The notes below the pieces were generated by a model that saw only the letters and a list, made by a program, of their open reading frames with translations, made no database searches and had not been told where the DNA came from. The position numbers and the translations under genes are program-made. This document shows positions 1-14,516 of a DNA stretch of 64,000 bases, piece after piece. Location: positions 7,963,017 through 8,027,016 of the forward strand of contig SCHM01000004.1 in NCBI GenBank assembly GCA_004123355.1, in the 5' to 3' direction. This DNA is from Amphirosellinia nigrospora (Eukaryota > Ascomycota > Sordariomycetes > Xylariales > Xylariaceae). Position 1 is the stretch's first letter. The number at the start of each line of letters is the position of its first letter.

Positions 1-3000
1 AAAAATAAAATAATATTTAAAAAATATAAAACTAAAATATTTATTTTAAATATAATAATTTAATATAAAAAACTTTAATAAAATAAAATAAATAATATTT
101 AATTAGTTTTTATTAAAACTTATTTTTAAAAAATATAAGCTATATTTTTTTAAAAAAATATAATTTCGATTTTTATTTAAAAATTTAATAAAAAAAATCT
201 TATTATATAAAATAAAATAATATTAATTAATATAAAAAAAACTAATAACCGAAATATTTAATTTAAATATAATTATTTTAATATAATAATAAAAAAAACT
301 AAATAAAAAACGTTTATATTATTAATATTAATAAAATTAATAAAATAATTAAAAAATTAAAAAAAAATAAAATAATTTTTTAAAAAAAAAAAATAAAAAA
401 TTAAAATAAAAAACGTAAAAAAAAATATTTAAAAAATATTAAAACTTAATATATATTTTTATCCGAATAAACTTTAATATATTATTATTATATTATTTAT
501 AAATAAACTATAAAATAAAATTTATTAAAAATAAATTTAAAACTAATTTAAATTATAATTTTTTATATAAAATATTATTAAATAAACTAAAAATTATATA
601 AAATTTTTAATCGAAAATTTATAAAAATTTTATTAAACTTAATAATATTTTATATAATTATTTTATTTATAAAAAAAAATAATAACTTTTATTTTTATAT
701 AAATTATAAACTAAATAAAATTACGAAAAAAAACTAGTATTTATTTTTTTATTAAAAAACTTTAGTTTATATTATTAAAATAAAAAATTTTTTTTAATTT
801 AATATATAGTAAATATTTAATTATATTTATATATTTTTAAAAATAAAAATTATATAATATTTTATATAAAATATAATATATATTAATTATTAATATTATT
901 ATTTAGTTTATTAATAAATTTTAATATTTTAATAATATATAATATATATATTTAATTTTTTAAATAATTTTTATAATATATATATTAATAATATTATTAT
1001 TTATTTAAAAATAATAAAAAATATATTATTTATATATAATTATAATATTAAAGCAATTAATTTTAAACTAAATTATAAATTAATTTAAAAAAATCTAAAT
1101 TTTATATTATTAAAATTAAATTTTTAAATTATATTATAATATTAAAAAAAATTCGAATAAATTTTATTAAATTAATATTATATTAATAAAAAATTTTTAT
1201 ATTAGTTAAAAATATATAATTTTTTTTAAAATTTTATAATTTTTATTATAATTTTATTAATATTAAAGTTATATTATTATATTTTTAAACCGATAATATA
1301 AAAAATATATTTTTTATATAAACTAAAAAATATAAAAAATTTTTTATTAATTTAAAAAACTTTAATATATTTTTTTTATTAAAATATTTTAATTATATTT
1401 ATTAATAAAAAATTAAAACCGATTTTTTTAATAATATTAGCTTTAATATATTATTATAACTATATAATAAAACTTAATATTTTAATAATTTTTTAAAAAT
1501 ATTTTATAATATTAAATTAATTATAATATTTATAATAAAAATTATTAATAATTTATTATTTTAAAAATAAAACTTAAACTAATTAATGTTTATAATAAGC
1601 TTTTTAATATTTTATAATTAAATATTAAAATTTTTTAATAAAAAATATTTTAATTTAAAATAAACTAAATAAATTAATTTTTTTTAAAATATAATTTTTT
1701 TATTTATATTATTTTAAAAAAAATAATATTATTAATATTTTAGCTAATAATAATATAATATAATTAATTTTATATAAATAAAATTATATTAAATAATTTA
1801 AAAATATATAATAAATTAAATTTTTATAAAATTATAATTAATTAAAATAATTTTTAAAAAAACTATAAAAATATAATATAAAATTATTATTTAACGAATA
1901 AAAAATAATAAACTAAAAACTTAAAAACAAAAATAATTAATAATTTTATAATATTTAATTATTTTTAATTTTTTATATTTAAAATATATTTTATTAAAAA
2001 AATATATTATAAAATATTTATTATATATTTTAATAAAAATAAAATATATAAACTAATTATTAAACGTTATTAATAATTTAAACTAAATAAAAATTATAAT
2101 TATTATATAATAAATTATATAAAATATAAACTTATTAAATATTTAAAAATAAAACTTTTAATAATTTATATTTTTTTAATATTTAAGCATATATAGCGCT
2201 ATTTTATTATTAATTTTAAATAAATATTTAAAAATAAATACGAATATAATAATATATTAATTATAATAAACTGTTTAAATAAATAAAATAAATTATTTTA
2301 TATTATAAAAATAATTATAAAAAATATTATTAAAATATATTATAAAAAACCTTTTTAATTTTAAAATATTTATAATTATAATATTAAACTATAAATTTTA
2401 ATTTATTTTATTTTATAATAAACTATATAAACTAATAAATATAAAATATATATTAATTATTATAAAATATTATAAAACTATAAATATTATAAAACTATAA
2501 ATAAATAAAAATTATAAATAAATATATTAATTAAAAATTAAACTAATATAAATATTATTAAAATAATTAATTTAAATATATATTTATAATAAATTATATT
2601 AAATATTAATTTTTTACGTTTTAATAAAATTATTTTTATAAAATTAAAATAAATTTTTTAATATTATTTAATTTAACTAAAAAATCGGACCGTAAAAAAA
2701 AAGCTATAAAAACTTTTAAAAAAAAAATAATTCGAACAACTATAAAAAAAAATAAAAAAATAATATAATTTATTAAATTAACTAAAAAAACCTATAATAT
2801 ATTTAAAAACGTATAATTAATTAAACTAATAAAAATTAATATAAACTTAATTTTAATATAAAAACTATATATTAATTTTAAAAAAAAAACAATTTTAATA
2901 AATAAACTATTTATTAAACAAATTAAATTTTTTATAATATAATAAAAGTTTAAAATAAAAAAAATAAAAATATTTTTATATTAAACGTTTTATAATTAAA

Positions 3001-3884
3001 AAATATTAAACTATTATTATTAAATTAATTATAAAATATTTAAATATTATTATTAAATTAAAAAATAAAAACTTAAAAAAAAAATAATAACTTAAAATAA
3101 AAAAAATTTATTATCGAAAAATATAAACATTTTAACTTTATTATAAAATTATAATATTAAATAAATTAAAAAATTAAAACTTTAAAAAAATATATATAAT
3201 AATAAAAACTTAAAAATAATATAAAAATATTAAAAAACTTTATAATATAAACTTTTTTAGCCGGACTTTTAATAAAATTATAAATATAGCTAAAAATAAT
3301 ATAAAAAAATAATTTAATAAACTATATTTAAATAATAATAAAGCTATAGTGCAAAAAAAAATAATATAAAAAATATATATAAAATAAAAAAAAATATATA
3401 ATATTATATATATTTAAATATTATATTAAACAAAAAAACTTTAAACAATATATAAAAAGCTAATATAATAACTTAATAATATAAAAGCTTTATAAAAAAT
3501 TATATTAATAAAAACCCGAAATAATTTTTTTTTCGCTAAAAAGCAATTATAATTTTAACCCTAGTTAAATTATTTTTTTTTTTTAAAAAAAATAATTATA
3601 AATCTATAAGCTTTAATAGCTAAACTTTACTACTAGCTATAATATTTATAATTTTTACTTATAATAACTTTATTTATAATAAATATATAATTGTTATTTA
3701 TAATAAATATAATTATAATAAATAAAGCAAGCATTAATAATAAATATAACTATTTTATATAAATATTTAAATAATTATTTATACTATAAATTTAAACTTT
3801 TTTTTTTTATTTTATTTATAGATTTTATATATAATATACTATATATATTAAAGCTTTATTTTTTTAAATATATAAAGCATAACT
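1..3884 (+). mobile_element. 3' part of a RIP-decayed Ty3/Gypsy-type LTR retrotransposon (copy 1)
   Basis: The window opens inside this element. Position 1 aligns with about 16,914 of the better preserved copy at 14,227-20,931, and the two run in parallel through the polymerase and integrase regions to a 3' LTR at 3,594-3,884. The whole stretch is reduced almost entirely to A and T. The few remaining C residues lie mostly before G or T, as expected when CpA sites were the main RIP targets. It is thoroughly broken and ancient. Its 5' half and 5' LTR lie off the left edge. Confidence 0.85.
3594..3884 (+). repeat. 3' LTR of copy 1
   Basis: This 291-bp stretch matches the LTRs of the three other copies. 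It starts AATTAT (decayed AGTTAC), ends ATAACT, and follows a purine-rich tract at the 3' end of the internal region. Confidence 0.85.
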
Positions 3885-6800
3885 ATTAATATATTTATTA
3901 ATAAATTAATAAAAGCTTTTTTAATTAATAATTAATAAAAATAAAAATAAATTATTATTTATATTTATTATTTATTTATAATTAAAAATAATTAATATTA
4001 TATTTAATAAACTATATAATTTAAATTATATAAAATAAATTAATAATTTAATTTTTTATATATTTTATTTTATTATATAAATTTAAAAAAAAAAGTTTTA
4101 TTTATAATTAATAATTAATTTATATATTTTAAAAAAAATATAGTTTTAAATAAGTATTTTTATTAATATAAAATTATTAAATTTATTTATAATAAACTTT
4201 ATAAATATAAATAAATAAGTTTTTTTAATAGTTTAATATTTATTATATTTATTATAATTATTTATAATAATTAATTATTAAAAAATTAAATAATTAATAA
4301 TTATTTTAATAAGTTTTTATATTTATTAATATTTTAATAATATTTTATAAATAAAAAACTTTAATTTTTTAAAAAATTTAATTATATATTTATTAATAAT
4401 AATATTATTTTTTAAAATATTATTAAAAATATTTATTTTATTTATATATTATTTTTAAAACATTTTATTTTTATTATATTTTATTATTTTAAAAAGTTTT
4501 TTTATTTATTTTTAATTAATTTTTTAAGCTTTTAAATAAATATTTTTAATTATTAAATTATTATTAATAATAAATTATTTTTTAAAACTTAAAATTTTTA
4601 AACTAATTTATAATATTAAAATAATATTTTAATAAAAATAAATTTTTATATAATTTTTTTTTATATTATATATATATAATAAAAGTTTATATTATTAAAA
4701 AATAATATTTTTATAAACAAATATAAATTAAATTATATATTTATAAATAATTTTAAAAAATAAAAAGCTTATTATTAATTAAAAAAAAACTTTTAATTAA
4801 AACTATATAAAATTTAATTTATAATTATATTTTTATAATTATTATAATTTAGTTTAATAATTATTTTTATAAATAAATAGTTTTTAAAAAAAAGTTTATA
4901 TTATAGTTTTTTATTTAAATAAAAACTATTTATAAAATATTAATATATTTATTTTAAATATTTAAATATTTTAATTATTTTTTAAATTATTTTATAAATA
5001 TTAATTATATTATAAACTTTTTAAATTAAAAATTATATATATAATATAATATATAAAAATTATATATTATAATTAAAACTATATAAAATTTTATTATTAA
5101 AAGCATTTTAAATTAAAAAAAAAAGTTTAAGTTTTAAAATTTATAAATATATTTTAATAAATTAAAGTTATTAGCTATATTATTATAATATTTTTAAACA
5201 AGTTATTTTTAATATATTTTTTATTTTGCTTTAATTTATAATAGCTTTTTTTTTTATATAACTATATTAATAATATTTATTTATTTTATTAATAATAATA
5301 ATATATATTAAAACTATATTATTAATTTATAAATAAATTATAAAATTTATTAGATTTTTTTATTATAATAATAATATATATTTTAATAAAATAATAATTA
5401 ATAAATAATATTTAGTTTTTTATAGCAATTTTTTATATATTATTATTATATAATAAACTTATATTTTTTATTTTTATTTTTTTAAGCTTTTATTAAATAT
5501 AAAAATTTTTTTTTTTAAAAATTGATTTTTTTATTTTATTTTTTAATATTTTAAATAAATAATATAATAAAAATTTAATAATAATAAAATAAGCATTTTT
5601 TATATATTTTTAAATATTATATAATTTATTATTTTTTTTTAAATATAAAATAAAAAAATAATTATTTTTTATTAAATAAAATAGCTTAATAAATAATTAA
5701 TATTTTAAATAATTTATATTATATTATTAATTTATTATTTATATATAAAATTAAAAATAAAATAATAACTTTTAAAACTTAATTTGTTATTATATTTAAT
5801 AAATTAATATTAAAATTATTAAATTTAAAATATATTTATAAATAATAATTTATATAAAATATTAATAAAAAAACTATTTAATAGTTATAAAATTATATAA
5901 TATAGTTTAATTTTTATATAATTTTATATATATTTTTCGATAATATTATATAAAACTTTTATATATTTTTTATTAATATAAACTATATTTTATTAAATTT
6001 TAATAAATTTATTTAATAGTTTTATTTATTTATTTTTATAATATATAATTATAATATTAAATATTAGTTTTTTCGAAAAAAAAGAATTTTTAGTTATAAA
6101 ATATAATTTTATAACTTAAAAATTATTTATAAATAATTTTTTTTATAATTTTCGAAATATTTATATTATAAAACTAATTATAAAATTAATTATAATAAAC
6201 TATATAATAATAAAATAAATAAATAAAATATAATAAACTATTAATTATTATTTAATTATAATATTTAATATTTATAATAAATTAAATTATTATTTAATAA
6301 AAAATAATATTATAATAATAATAATAAAATAAATAAATATTTATATTATAATAAATAATTAAAACTAAAAATATAATTAATAATATTATAATCAGTATTT
6401 TTTATAAAAATAAAGCTTTTAGTTAAAATTTTATTTATATATTAATTAATAAATATTAAGTTAAATTTAAAATTTAATAGTTAATTTTTATATATATATA
6501 TAATAAAGCTAATTATATAACTTTAAATAAATTTTATAAAAACTTATTATATTTATTATATTTATTATATTTAATTAGTTATTTATAACTTTTTTTTTAA
6601 AAAAAAATCTTATTATAAAATTTAAATTAAACTTTATGTTTATTAAAAAGTTATTATTTAAAAAAAAATATCATTTTAAGTTTTTATTTTTAAACTATTA
6701 TATATAACTTTTATTTATAGTTATATTTTAAAGCTTTTTTTAATTTAATAAATAATTATTTTTTAATATTGTTTTTATTTATGTTTAGTTTTTTATATTT

Positions 6801-6982
6801 TTTTTTACGAATAATATAATATTTTATAAACTTTAATATATTATTGTTTAAGTAATTTTTTTTGATTTTTTTTTTTTTTACAGATTTTAGCTATTTTTTA
6901 AAAATTTTTAATAATTTTACTAATTTAAAGTTATTTTTATAAAACTTAAATAATAATTTAAATAAGTTTTTAAAATTATTTA
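3885..6982. other. Unclassified AT-only DNA, no gene
   Basis: Extremely A+T-rich sequence without a credible open frame. It is presumably more RIP-decayed repeat, but I could not match it to another part of the window. Confidence 0.6.
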
Positions 6983-7873
6983 TAAATATTTATTTATAAT
7001 TTTTTTTATTTATTTTTTTTATTTTTTATTATAATATTTTAAATATAATTTTTAAATTTCCGAAATTTTTAAAGCTTTAAATTAATTATAATAAATATAA
7101 TTTTTAAAACTTTAAATCGGTTATAATAAATATAGTTTTTAAAATTTTTAAATTTTTAAGTTTTTAAAAATTTTAAAACTTTAAATTAATTATAATAAAC
7201 GGGTTTTTAAAATTTTCGAATATTTTTTTTAAACGTTTTAATTAGTTTATAAAATTTTTTTTAAATTTATTAATAAATTTAACTTTTTTAAAAAAATAAA
7301 AATTTAATATATTATAAAATTAATATATTTTATAATAATATTATTATTTAAAATATAAAGTTTATAATTATATTTAAAATTAAAAATAATTTATAATTAT
7401 ATTTAAAATTAAAAATAGTTTATAATTATATTAAATTTAAAATAATAATTTATATTTATTAAAAACTTTTTTAATTTTATTAAATTAAAAATTAGTTTAA
7501 AAATTTTAATATTATAATTAATTTTTTTAATTTAAAATAAAAATTAATTATTTATTATAATATTTAATTTTTTAATTTTATTTTTTTGCTTAAAATTATA
7601 GTTTAGTTATAAAATAATAATATTATTTTAATATATATTATATATTAATATTTATATTTATAAATAAATTTATTATTATTATTAATTAAATAATTAAATA
7701 TTTTTATAATTAATTATATTATTATATAAAAAATAAAGAAATAAGTTTTATTATATAAAGATTTATTTAAACAAACAAACTAATAAAATTAATAATTATA
7801 ACTTATTTATTAATTTAAATATATAGTTTTTAAAAATTTAAATATTTTTACTTTTAAATTAAAAAGCTTTTAG
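6983..7873. repeat. Repeat family B, left copy
   Basis: About 890 bp that matches 41,822-43,520 in the same orientation once the 800-bp insertion in the latter is removed. Inside is an imperfect tandem repeat of roughly 50-60 bp units around 7,070-7,215, rich in 'aaagctttaaat' and 'taataaata'. Strong A+T drift makes the family unrecognisable. The ends are approximate because no terminal repeats or target duplications could be set. Confidence 0.65.
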
Positions 7874-10800
7874 TTTATAAATTTAATATTAAAATAATAT
7901 TAATAATTATTAATAAATTTATATTATTATAAATTTTATATAATAGTTTTTTTTTAGTTTATTATATTTAATTTATAAATTTAAAATATTTTTTATATAT
8001 TTAATTAATTATTTTATGTTTTTAATATATTTATTAAAAAAATTTATTATAAATTTTATTTAAATAAAAATAATAAAACTAATATTAAATTTTATAATTT
8101 AAATAAAAAACTTTAATTTATAAATAAAAAAATATAATTAAATATTTTATTTTTAAAATTAATTTTTTTTTATATTTTATAATATAAATTATTTTTTTAA
8201 TATTTATAAATATATAAAATTTAAACTAATAAAATTAAATATTTTAATTTATATATTTTTTTAATTAAAGTTTATATTATTATTAATTTTATTTTTATAA
8301 TTTATATATTTAAAAATTAATTAGTTTAGTTTAAATTATTTATTAAAATTATTTTATTAATTTTTATAATAATATTTTTTAAATAATTTAAATTAAATTT
8401 TATAATTAAAAAATTATTTATATATAATATTATAGTTTTTTTTATTATAATTAATATATATAATTTATTAAAAATTATAAATTTAATTTTAATTTTATTT
8501 ATAATTTTTTTAGCTTTAATTTATATTTATATTTTTTTATTTAAAGCTATATAAAAGTTTTATTAGTTTAATAATTTTTTAATTAATTAATTATATTTTT
8601 TTATTTTAATTTAAAAATTTTAAAATATTTTTTTAATATTTAAATTATTTTATAAATATTTTTTTATAAAAAGTTTTATTAAATATATTATTATAAAATT
8701 AATTTAAATAATATATTATTATTAAATAGCTATTAAAACTATTAAAGTTTTTTATAATATTATTTAAACTATAAAAATAAAAATTTTATTATAATTAATA
8801 TTTTTATTTAAATAAATTTATTAATATAATTTTAATTTTATATTTATTTAATTTATTAATTAATAAATATTTTTTTTTAAATATTTATATAAATTAATAT
8901 AATAGCTATAAATAGTTTTTATATATTTTATAAATTTTAAAATATTATATTTAAATAAACTATATATTTTTTTAAATATAGTTTTAAATTATTTTTTTTA
9001 TTTTTTTTATAAATATTTTTTTTTAAAATAAATTTATAAAAATAAATATTTTTAATTATAAACTTTTTAATAACTTTTATAAATAATTTATATAAAAATA
9101 ACTTTTTAAAATATAAAAATAGTTTAATTTATTTAATTTAATTTTTATAAAATATAAATATTAATTAATTTTTTAAATTTTAAATTTATTTATTTTAGTT
9201 TTATATTTTAAATTATTTATAAAATTATTTATATATATTTTATTTTTTTATTTAAATTATATTTAAAATATAAATTATATTAAAATATTTTATTTATTTT
9301 ATATAATAAATATAAGCTTTTAATTATTTTTTTTAAATTTTTTTTTATTACGCTTAATAATAAAAATTAATTTAATAGCTTATTTTTACAGTTAGCTATA
9401 TTTTTTAGTTTATTTTTATTATTTATTATTGTTTTTAATAATATTATAATTATAATTTTATATTTAAGTAAAATTTTTAATTTTTTAATAACGCCGTTTA
9501 AATTACGCTATATTTTAAAAAAATAATAAATATATAATATTTTTAAAATTATAAAATTATTTATATTTTTAATATTTTTATAAAAAATTATATATAATAT
9601 ATATAATATTTTATTTTAATAAATTAAATTATATAAAATATACTGTTATAATTTAAAATATAATATTAGTTTTTTAATTTTAGCTTTTTAGCTAATATAT
9701 ATATAAATTTATTAATAAATATTATATAATATATATTTATTATTTAAATTATTAAAATTAAGTTTATTTTTTTTTTTAATTAAAGTTATTTTTTTTATAT
9801 AAATTAACTAGTTTTTATAAAAATATATATAATTATTAAAACTTTATATATTTAAAATATAATTAATGATTTAATTTATAAAAATAAAACTTTAGTTTTA
9901 TTTTAAATAAAATTTATTAATTTTAATTATATTATTTAATATTAATTTATAAATAATAAAATAATAATAATTATTTTGTTTATTATAAAATATTTTTAAA
10001 TTTTTTATTAAATTTTTATTATTATTATATAAAATATAATATTTTTTAATAGTTTTTATTAAGTTAAAATATTTAAAATATTAATTTTTTTTTATTTATT
10101 TAAATATATTTTAATAATATTTTTTATTTATTTGTTTATTATTTTAAAAAAATTAATATTATATATTATTTATATAATAAAAAATATTTATATTTTTAAT
10201 TAAAACTAGTTAATTTAATTAAAGTTTATTTAAGTTATTTTTTTAAATAATTAGTTTTTTAAAAGTTTATTTTAAAATATATTTTTAGTTTTAGTTTAAT
10301 TATAAATAAAATAAATAAATATTTTATTTTTTTAAATCTAATATAATATTTAATATATTTAATTATTTATATTAATTTTAATATTAAAATAATATAGCTA
10401 ATAATATTAAAAAATAATTTATTTTAAATTTTAAAAAAAAAAAAAAATTTTTTTAATAATAATTTAAATAATAATTTTTTTAACGTTTTAATTTTATTAT
10501 ATATTTAACGTAAATTTTTATAGCTTTTTTAAAATTAATATATTATATAAAGTTTTTTTTTTATATATTTATAAAAACCTTTATTTTATTAAATATTAAA
10601 ATTTATAATAATTATATTATATTTTTTTATAATATATTTATTTAAATAGTTTTTTATTTTAATATAATTATTTTTTTAAAATATATTTTATAAAATAATA
10701 AAATAAATAAATTTTATATTTATATTATATTTATTTTTATTAAAAGTTTTAAAGTTTTTTATAATAATATTATTTTTTTAATTTATATAAGTTTTATTTT

Positions 10801-11483
10801 TTATATAAACTATATTTTTTTGTTTTTTTAATTAAATTTATTATTAATTTTTTTTTAAAATTAACTTTATTATTATATATTTTTATATTTAATTTTATAT
10901 TAAATAAAATATAACGTTTATATATAAAATATATTAATTTTTTAAAATATAAATATATTTAAAAATATTATTATTAAAGTTTTTTATTTAATAATAATTA
11001 ATAATTAGTTTAAATATTAATATAAATTAGTTTTAAATTATTATAATAATAGTTTTAAACTATTAATAATAATTAGTTTTAAATTATTTTTAAATTTATT
11101 TATTAAAATAGCTTTTATTAATAAAAATGTTATTATTTTTTAATTAATAAATAAACTTATTATAATAAATAAGTTTATAATTAGTTTTTTTTTTATAAAA
11201 AAGTTTTACTATTATTTTTTTTAATTTAATATAATATTAAAGCTAAACTTATTTTTTAAATTAAAATTTTTTAAATTAAAGTTTTTTAAATTATAATAAC
11301 TTTTTAGTTTAAAGTTATTTTATATAACGTAGTTTTATTTATAATTAATAATATTATAATTATTTAAAAAAAAAATTAAACTAAATATAATAAAAAAAAT
11401 TAATATTTTATAATTATAAAAGTTTATTAAACTTTATAAAATATTTATATATATAAATAAAATAATTAAAATTATTTTTAAAG
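7874..11483. other. Unclassified AT-only DNA, no gene
   Basis: Sequence of the same decayed character as the flanking repeats, with no open frame and no LTR of the family seen elsewhere. Nothing further can be supported. Confidence 0.55.
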
Positions 11484-12044
11484 CTAGTTAAAAGTATTAT
11501 AAACTTAGCTAAAACTTACGGCTAATTATAAGTATTTATAATTTATATAATTATTATAAAAAGTTAAACTTTTATTTTAGTTAATTTTACGTTTTTTTAT
11601 ATTATAAAAATGTTTAATATAATAAAATAATAGTTATTATTAGCTAGGTTATAATTTTAACTAAAGTATAAGTTATAGGTTTAAGTTTTATAGTTAGTAA
11701 AAAGTAAACTGTTGTTTTTTTTAAACGTTTATATAATGCGCGTGTAATAGATGCTAGCGCGCTTATATAAACCTATTTTAAAGTTTTTAAATGCGCTCGA
11801 TTGCTTACGATTATTTGTAGTAAAAACGGGGGGGTTAAATTTAAAAGCTAAACTTTTAGCTAAAAGTAAAAGGATAGTTATAAAGTACTACGGACTTAGC
11901 TAAGATTTACGGCTAGTTATAAGTATTTATAATTTATATAGTTTATTATAAAAGCTAGCTTTTATTTGGTTAATTTCACGTTTTTTTATATTTAAAAATG
12001 TTTAACGTAATAAAATAATAGCTATTATTAGCTAGGTTATAACT
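11484..12044. repeat. Pair of ~180-bp direct repeats around a less decayed spacer
   Basis: About 11,484-11,662 and 11,869-12,044 are direct repeats sharing the shape 'acttagctaa..ttacggcta..ttataagtatttataattt' and ending 'ttattagctaggttataa'. The right copy and the spacer keep more G and C than the surroundings, including CpG-rich stretches near 11,745-11,765 and a G-run near 11,827. The right repeat ends exactly at a solo LTR. This could be a small LTR-like or duplicated fragment. No coding potential was seen. Confidence 0.5.
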
Positions 12045-12333
12045 AGTTATAAATATAAGCTTTAATAGTTATGCTTTATTATTAGCTATAATATTATAAT
12101 TTTTACTTATAATAACTGCTATTTATAGTAAATACGTGATTATTATTTGTAGTAAATATAGTTATAGTAAATAAAAGTAAACATTAATAATATTAGCTGT
12201 TTTACGTAAATATTTAAATAGCTATTTATATTATAAATTTAAACTTTTTTTCTTTTTACTTTATTTATAGATTTTATAAACAATATATTATATATATTAA
12301 AGCTATGTTTTTTTAAATATATAAAATATAATT
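12045..12333 (+). repeat. Solo LTR of the 6.6-kb Gypsy-type family
   Basis: This 289-bp stretch aligns end to end with the LTRs at 14,227, 20,637, 33,195 and 39,538, starting AGTTAT and ending ATAATT. No internal region of the family adjoins it on either side, which suggests LTR-LTR recombination. The flanking pentamers are TAACT and AAACT, an imperfect duplication. Confidence 0.75.
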
Positions 12334-13584
12334 AAACTTATAAATAGTTTGTAATTTTAATACATTTATTATAAATTTTATAAATTTTTAATTATTTAAA
12401 TTTTAGTTTTAATTATTATTATTTTATTAAAATAATTTTTAATAATATAAGTTTATTAGTTATTTTTAAAATATTTAAGCTTTTTTTTTTTTATAATTTT
12501 TTTTTTAAAATTAAATTTAAAATTTAATTTATAATTTTTATTTTTATTATTATTATTATAACTTTTATTTTTATTAATAATATTATTATTAGACTTTTTT
12601 TTTATAGTTTTATAATTCGGGTTTTTTTTATATAGTTTTAAAATTATTATTAAATTTATCGATTAAATTTTAAATATAATATTTTTATATTTATATTTAA
12701 TAATATTTATTAAGCTATTATTTTATTTTTTATTATAATTATAAATATTATAATTTATTAGTTTATAATTATTTTTTTTAATTTTTTATATTATTTTACA
12801 TTTTAAAAATTTAAATATAAAAAATATAAAACTTTTTTATTATATTTTATAATTAATAATATTATTTTATTATTTTTTTAATATATTTAGTTTATTATAT
12901 TATAAGTTTATTAAAAAATTTTAATATATATAATTTTTTTTAATATTTTTAATTAAATTTTAAAAAGTTAATTTAATATATTTATAATTGTTTATATTAT
13001 ATTAGTTTTTTATATAAATTAATAAAACTTTTAAAATTATATTTAATAGTTTTATAGTAAAATATAAATTATATAATATATTAATTAGTTTTAAACTTTT
13101 TTAAATAATTTTTTTATTAAGCTTTAATTTAAATTTATATTATTTTAGTTTAGTTTATTTATAAATAAAAGTTTTTTTAATTTTTTTATAATAAATAATA
13201 TTTACGTTTAATATAAATATTATTAAATTTTTTTAAATTTAATAATAATAATAATTAATTAAATAAATTTAAGTTTAAATTAAAAATAAAAATAAAATTT
13301 TTTTTTCTTAAACTTTTTTTTAATAAATTATATTTCGGTTTTTTTTATTAAAATCGATCGATTTAAATTTTTTTTGAAAACTGATTTATTTTTATTATTT
13401 ATTTAAAAAGTTTAATATTTTTAATTTTTATTATTAAATATTTTAAATATAATTTTATTAGCTAAATTAATTTAATTAATTAAATTAACTAAATTAATTA
13501 AAATTAATTTTTTATTTAATTTTTTTTATTTTTTTAAATTATTAATAATGTATTAAACTTATATTTTATAAACTTTATTTTATA
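12334..13584. other. Unclassified AT-rich DNA, no gene
   Basis: AT-rich stretch with a short local repetition of 'taaattaa' around 13,460-13,515. I see no gene and no match to the other repeats. Confidence 0.5.
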
Positions 13585-13589
13585 TTTAT

Positions 13590-13874
13590 AGTTATGTTTT
13601 ATATATTTAAAAAAATAAAGCTTTAATATATATAATATATTATATATAAAATTATAAATAAAGTAAAAAAAAAAAAAGTTTAAATTTACGTTATAAATAA
13701 CTGTTTAAATATTATAAAATAGCTATATTTATTATTAATGCTTGCTTTTATTTACTATATTATATTATTACAAATAATATATAATTTATTATAAATAATA
13801 GTTATTATAAGTAAAATTATAAATATTATAATTAATAATAAAGTATAACTATTAAAGCTTATAAATTTATAATT
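13590..13874 (-). repeat. 3' LTR of copy 4
   Basis: Reverse-complement match to the family LTR. It adjoins the reverse complement of the internal 3' end, including the purine-rich tract that precedes the 3' LTR in the other copies. Confidence 0.85.
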
Positions 13875-14226
13875 ATTTTTTTTTTAAAAAAAAATAATTT
13901 AACTAGGGTTAAAATTATAATTATTTTTTAGCGAAAAAAAAATCGTTTCGGGTTTTTTATTAATATAATTTTTATAAAGCTTTTATACCGTTAAATTATT
14001 ATATTAGTTTTTTTATATATTATTAAAGTTTTTTTATTTAATATAATATTTAAATATATATAATATTTATATGTTTTTTTTATTTATATATATTTTTTTA
14101 TATTGTTTTTTTTTTGTTTTATAGTTTTATTATTTTTAATATAGCTTTTTAAATTTATTTTTTGCGCTATTTTTAATAATATTTATAGTTTTATTAAAAA
14201 TTTAGCTAAATTAAAATTTATATTAT

Positions 14227-14516
14227 AGTTACGGATTTGCAGCTCTGGTGGCTGTGCCCCACTACTAGCCACAGCACCTGTAATTTCTACTTGTAGTAAC
14301 TGCCACTTGTAGTGAATGCATGACTGCTATTTATAGTAAATGCAGTTGTAGTGAATGAAGGCAGGTACTGGTAATGAATACAGCTGCCCTACGCAAGTAT
14401 TTAAATAGCTACTTATATTATAAATTTAGACCTTTTTTTTTTATTTATTTATAGATTTTATTATATATATACTATATATACTAGAGCTTTGTTTTTCGAA
14501 TATATAAAGCGTAACT
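14227..14516 (+). repeat. 5' LTR of copy 2
   Basis: This 290-bp LTR ends AGTTAC...GTAACT, a perfect terminal inverted pair. Roughly its first 170 bp keep a nearly normal base composition, unlike the rest of the LTR and unlike the partner LTR. Short GTAGTGAATG-like motifs recur inside it. Confidence 0.88.

Noticed and set aside
11484-12044. CRISPR-like array of direct repeats
   Set aside because: Only two long repeats with a single spacer in a eukaryotic genome; the repeats are far too long.
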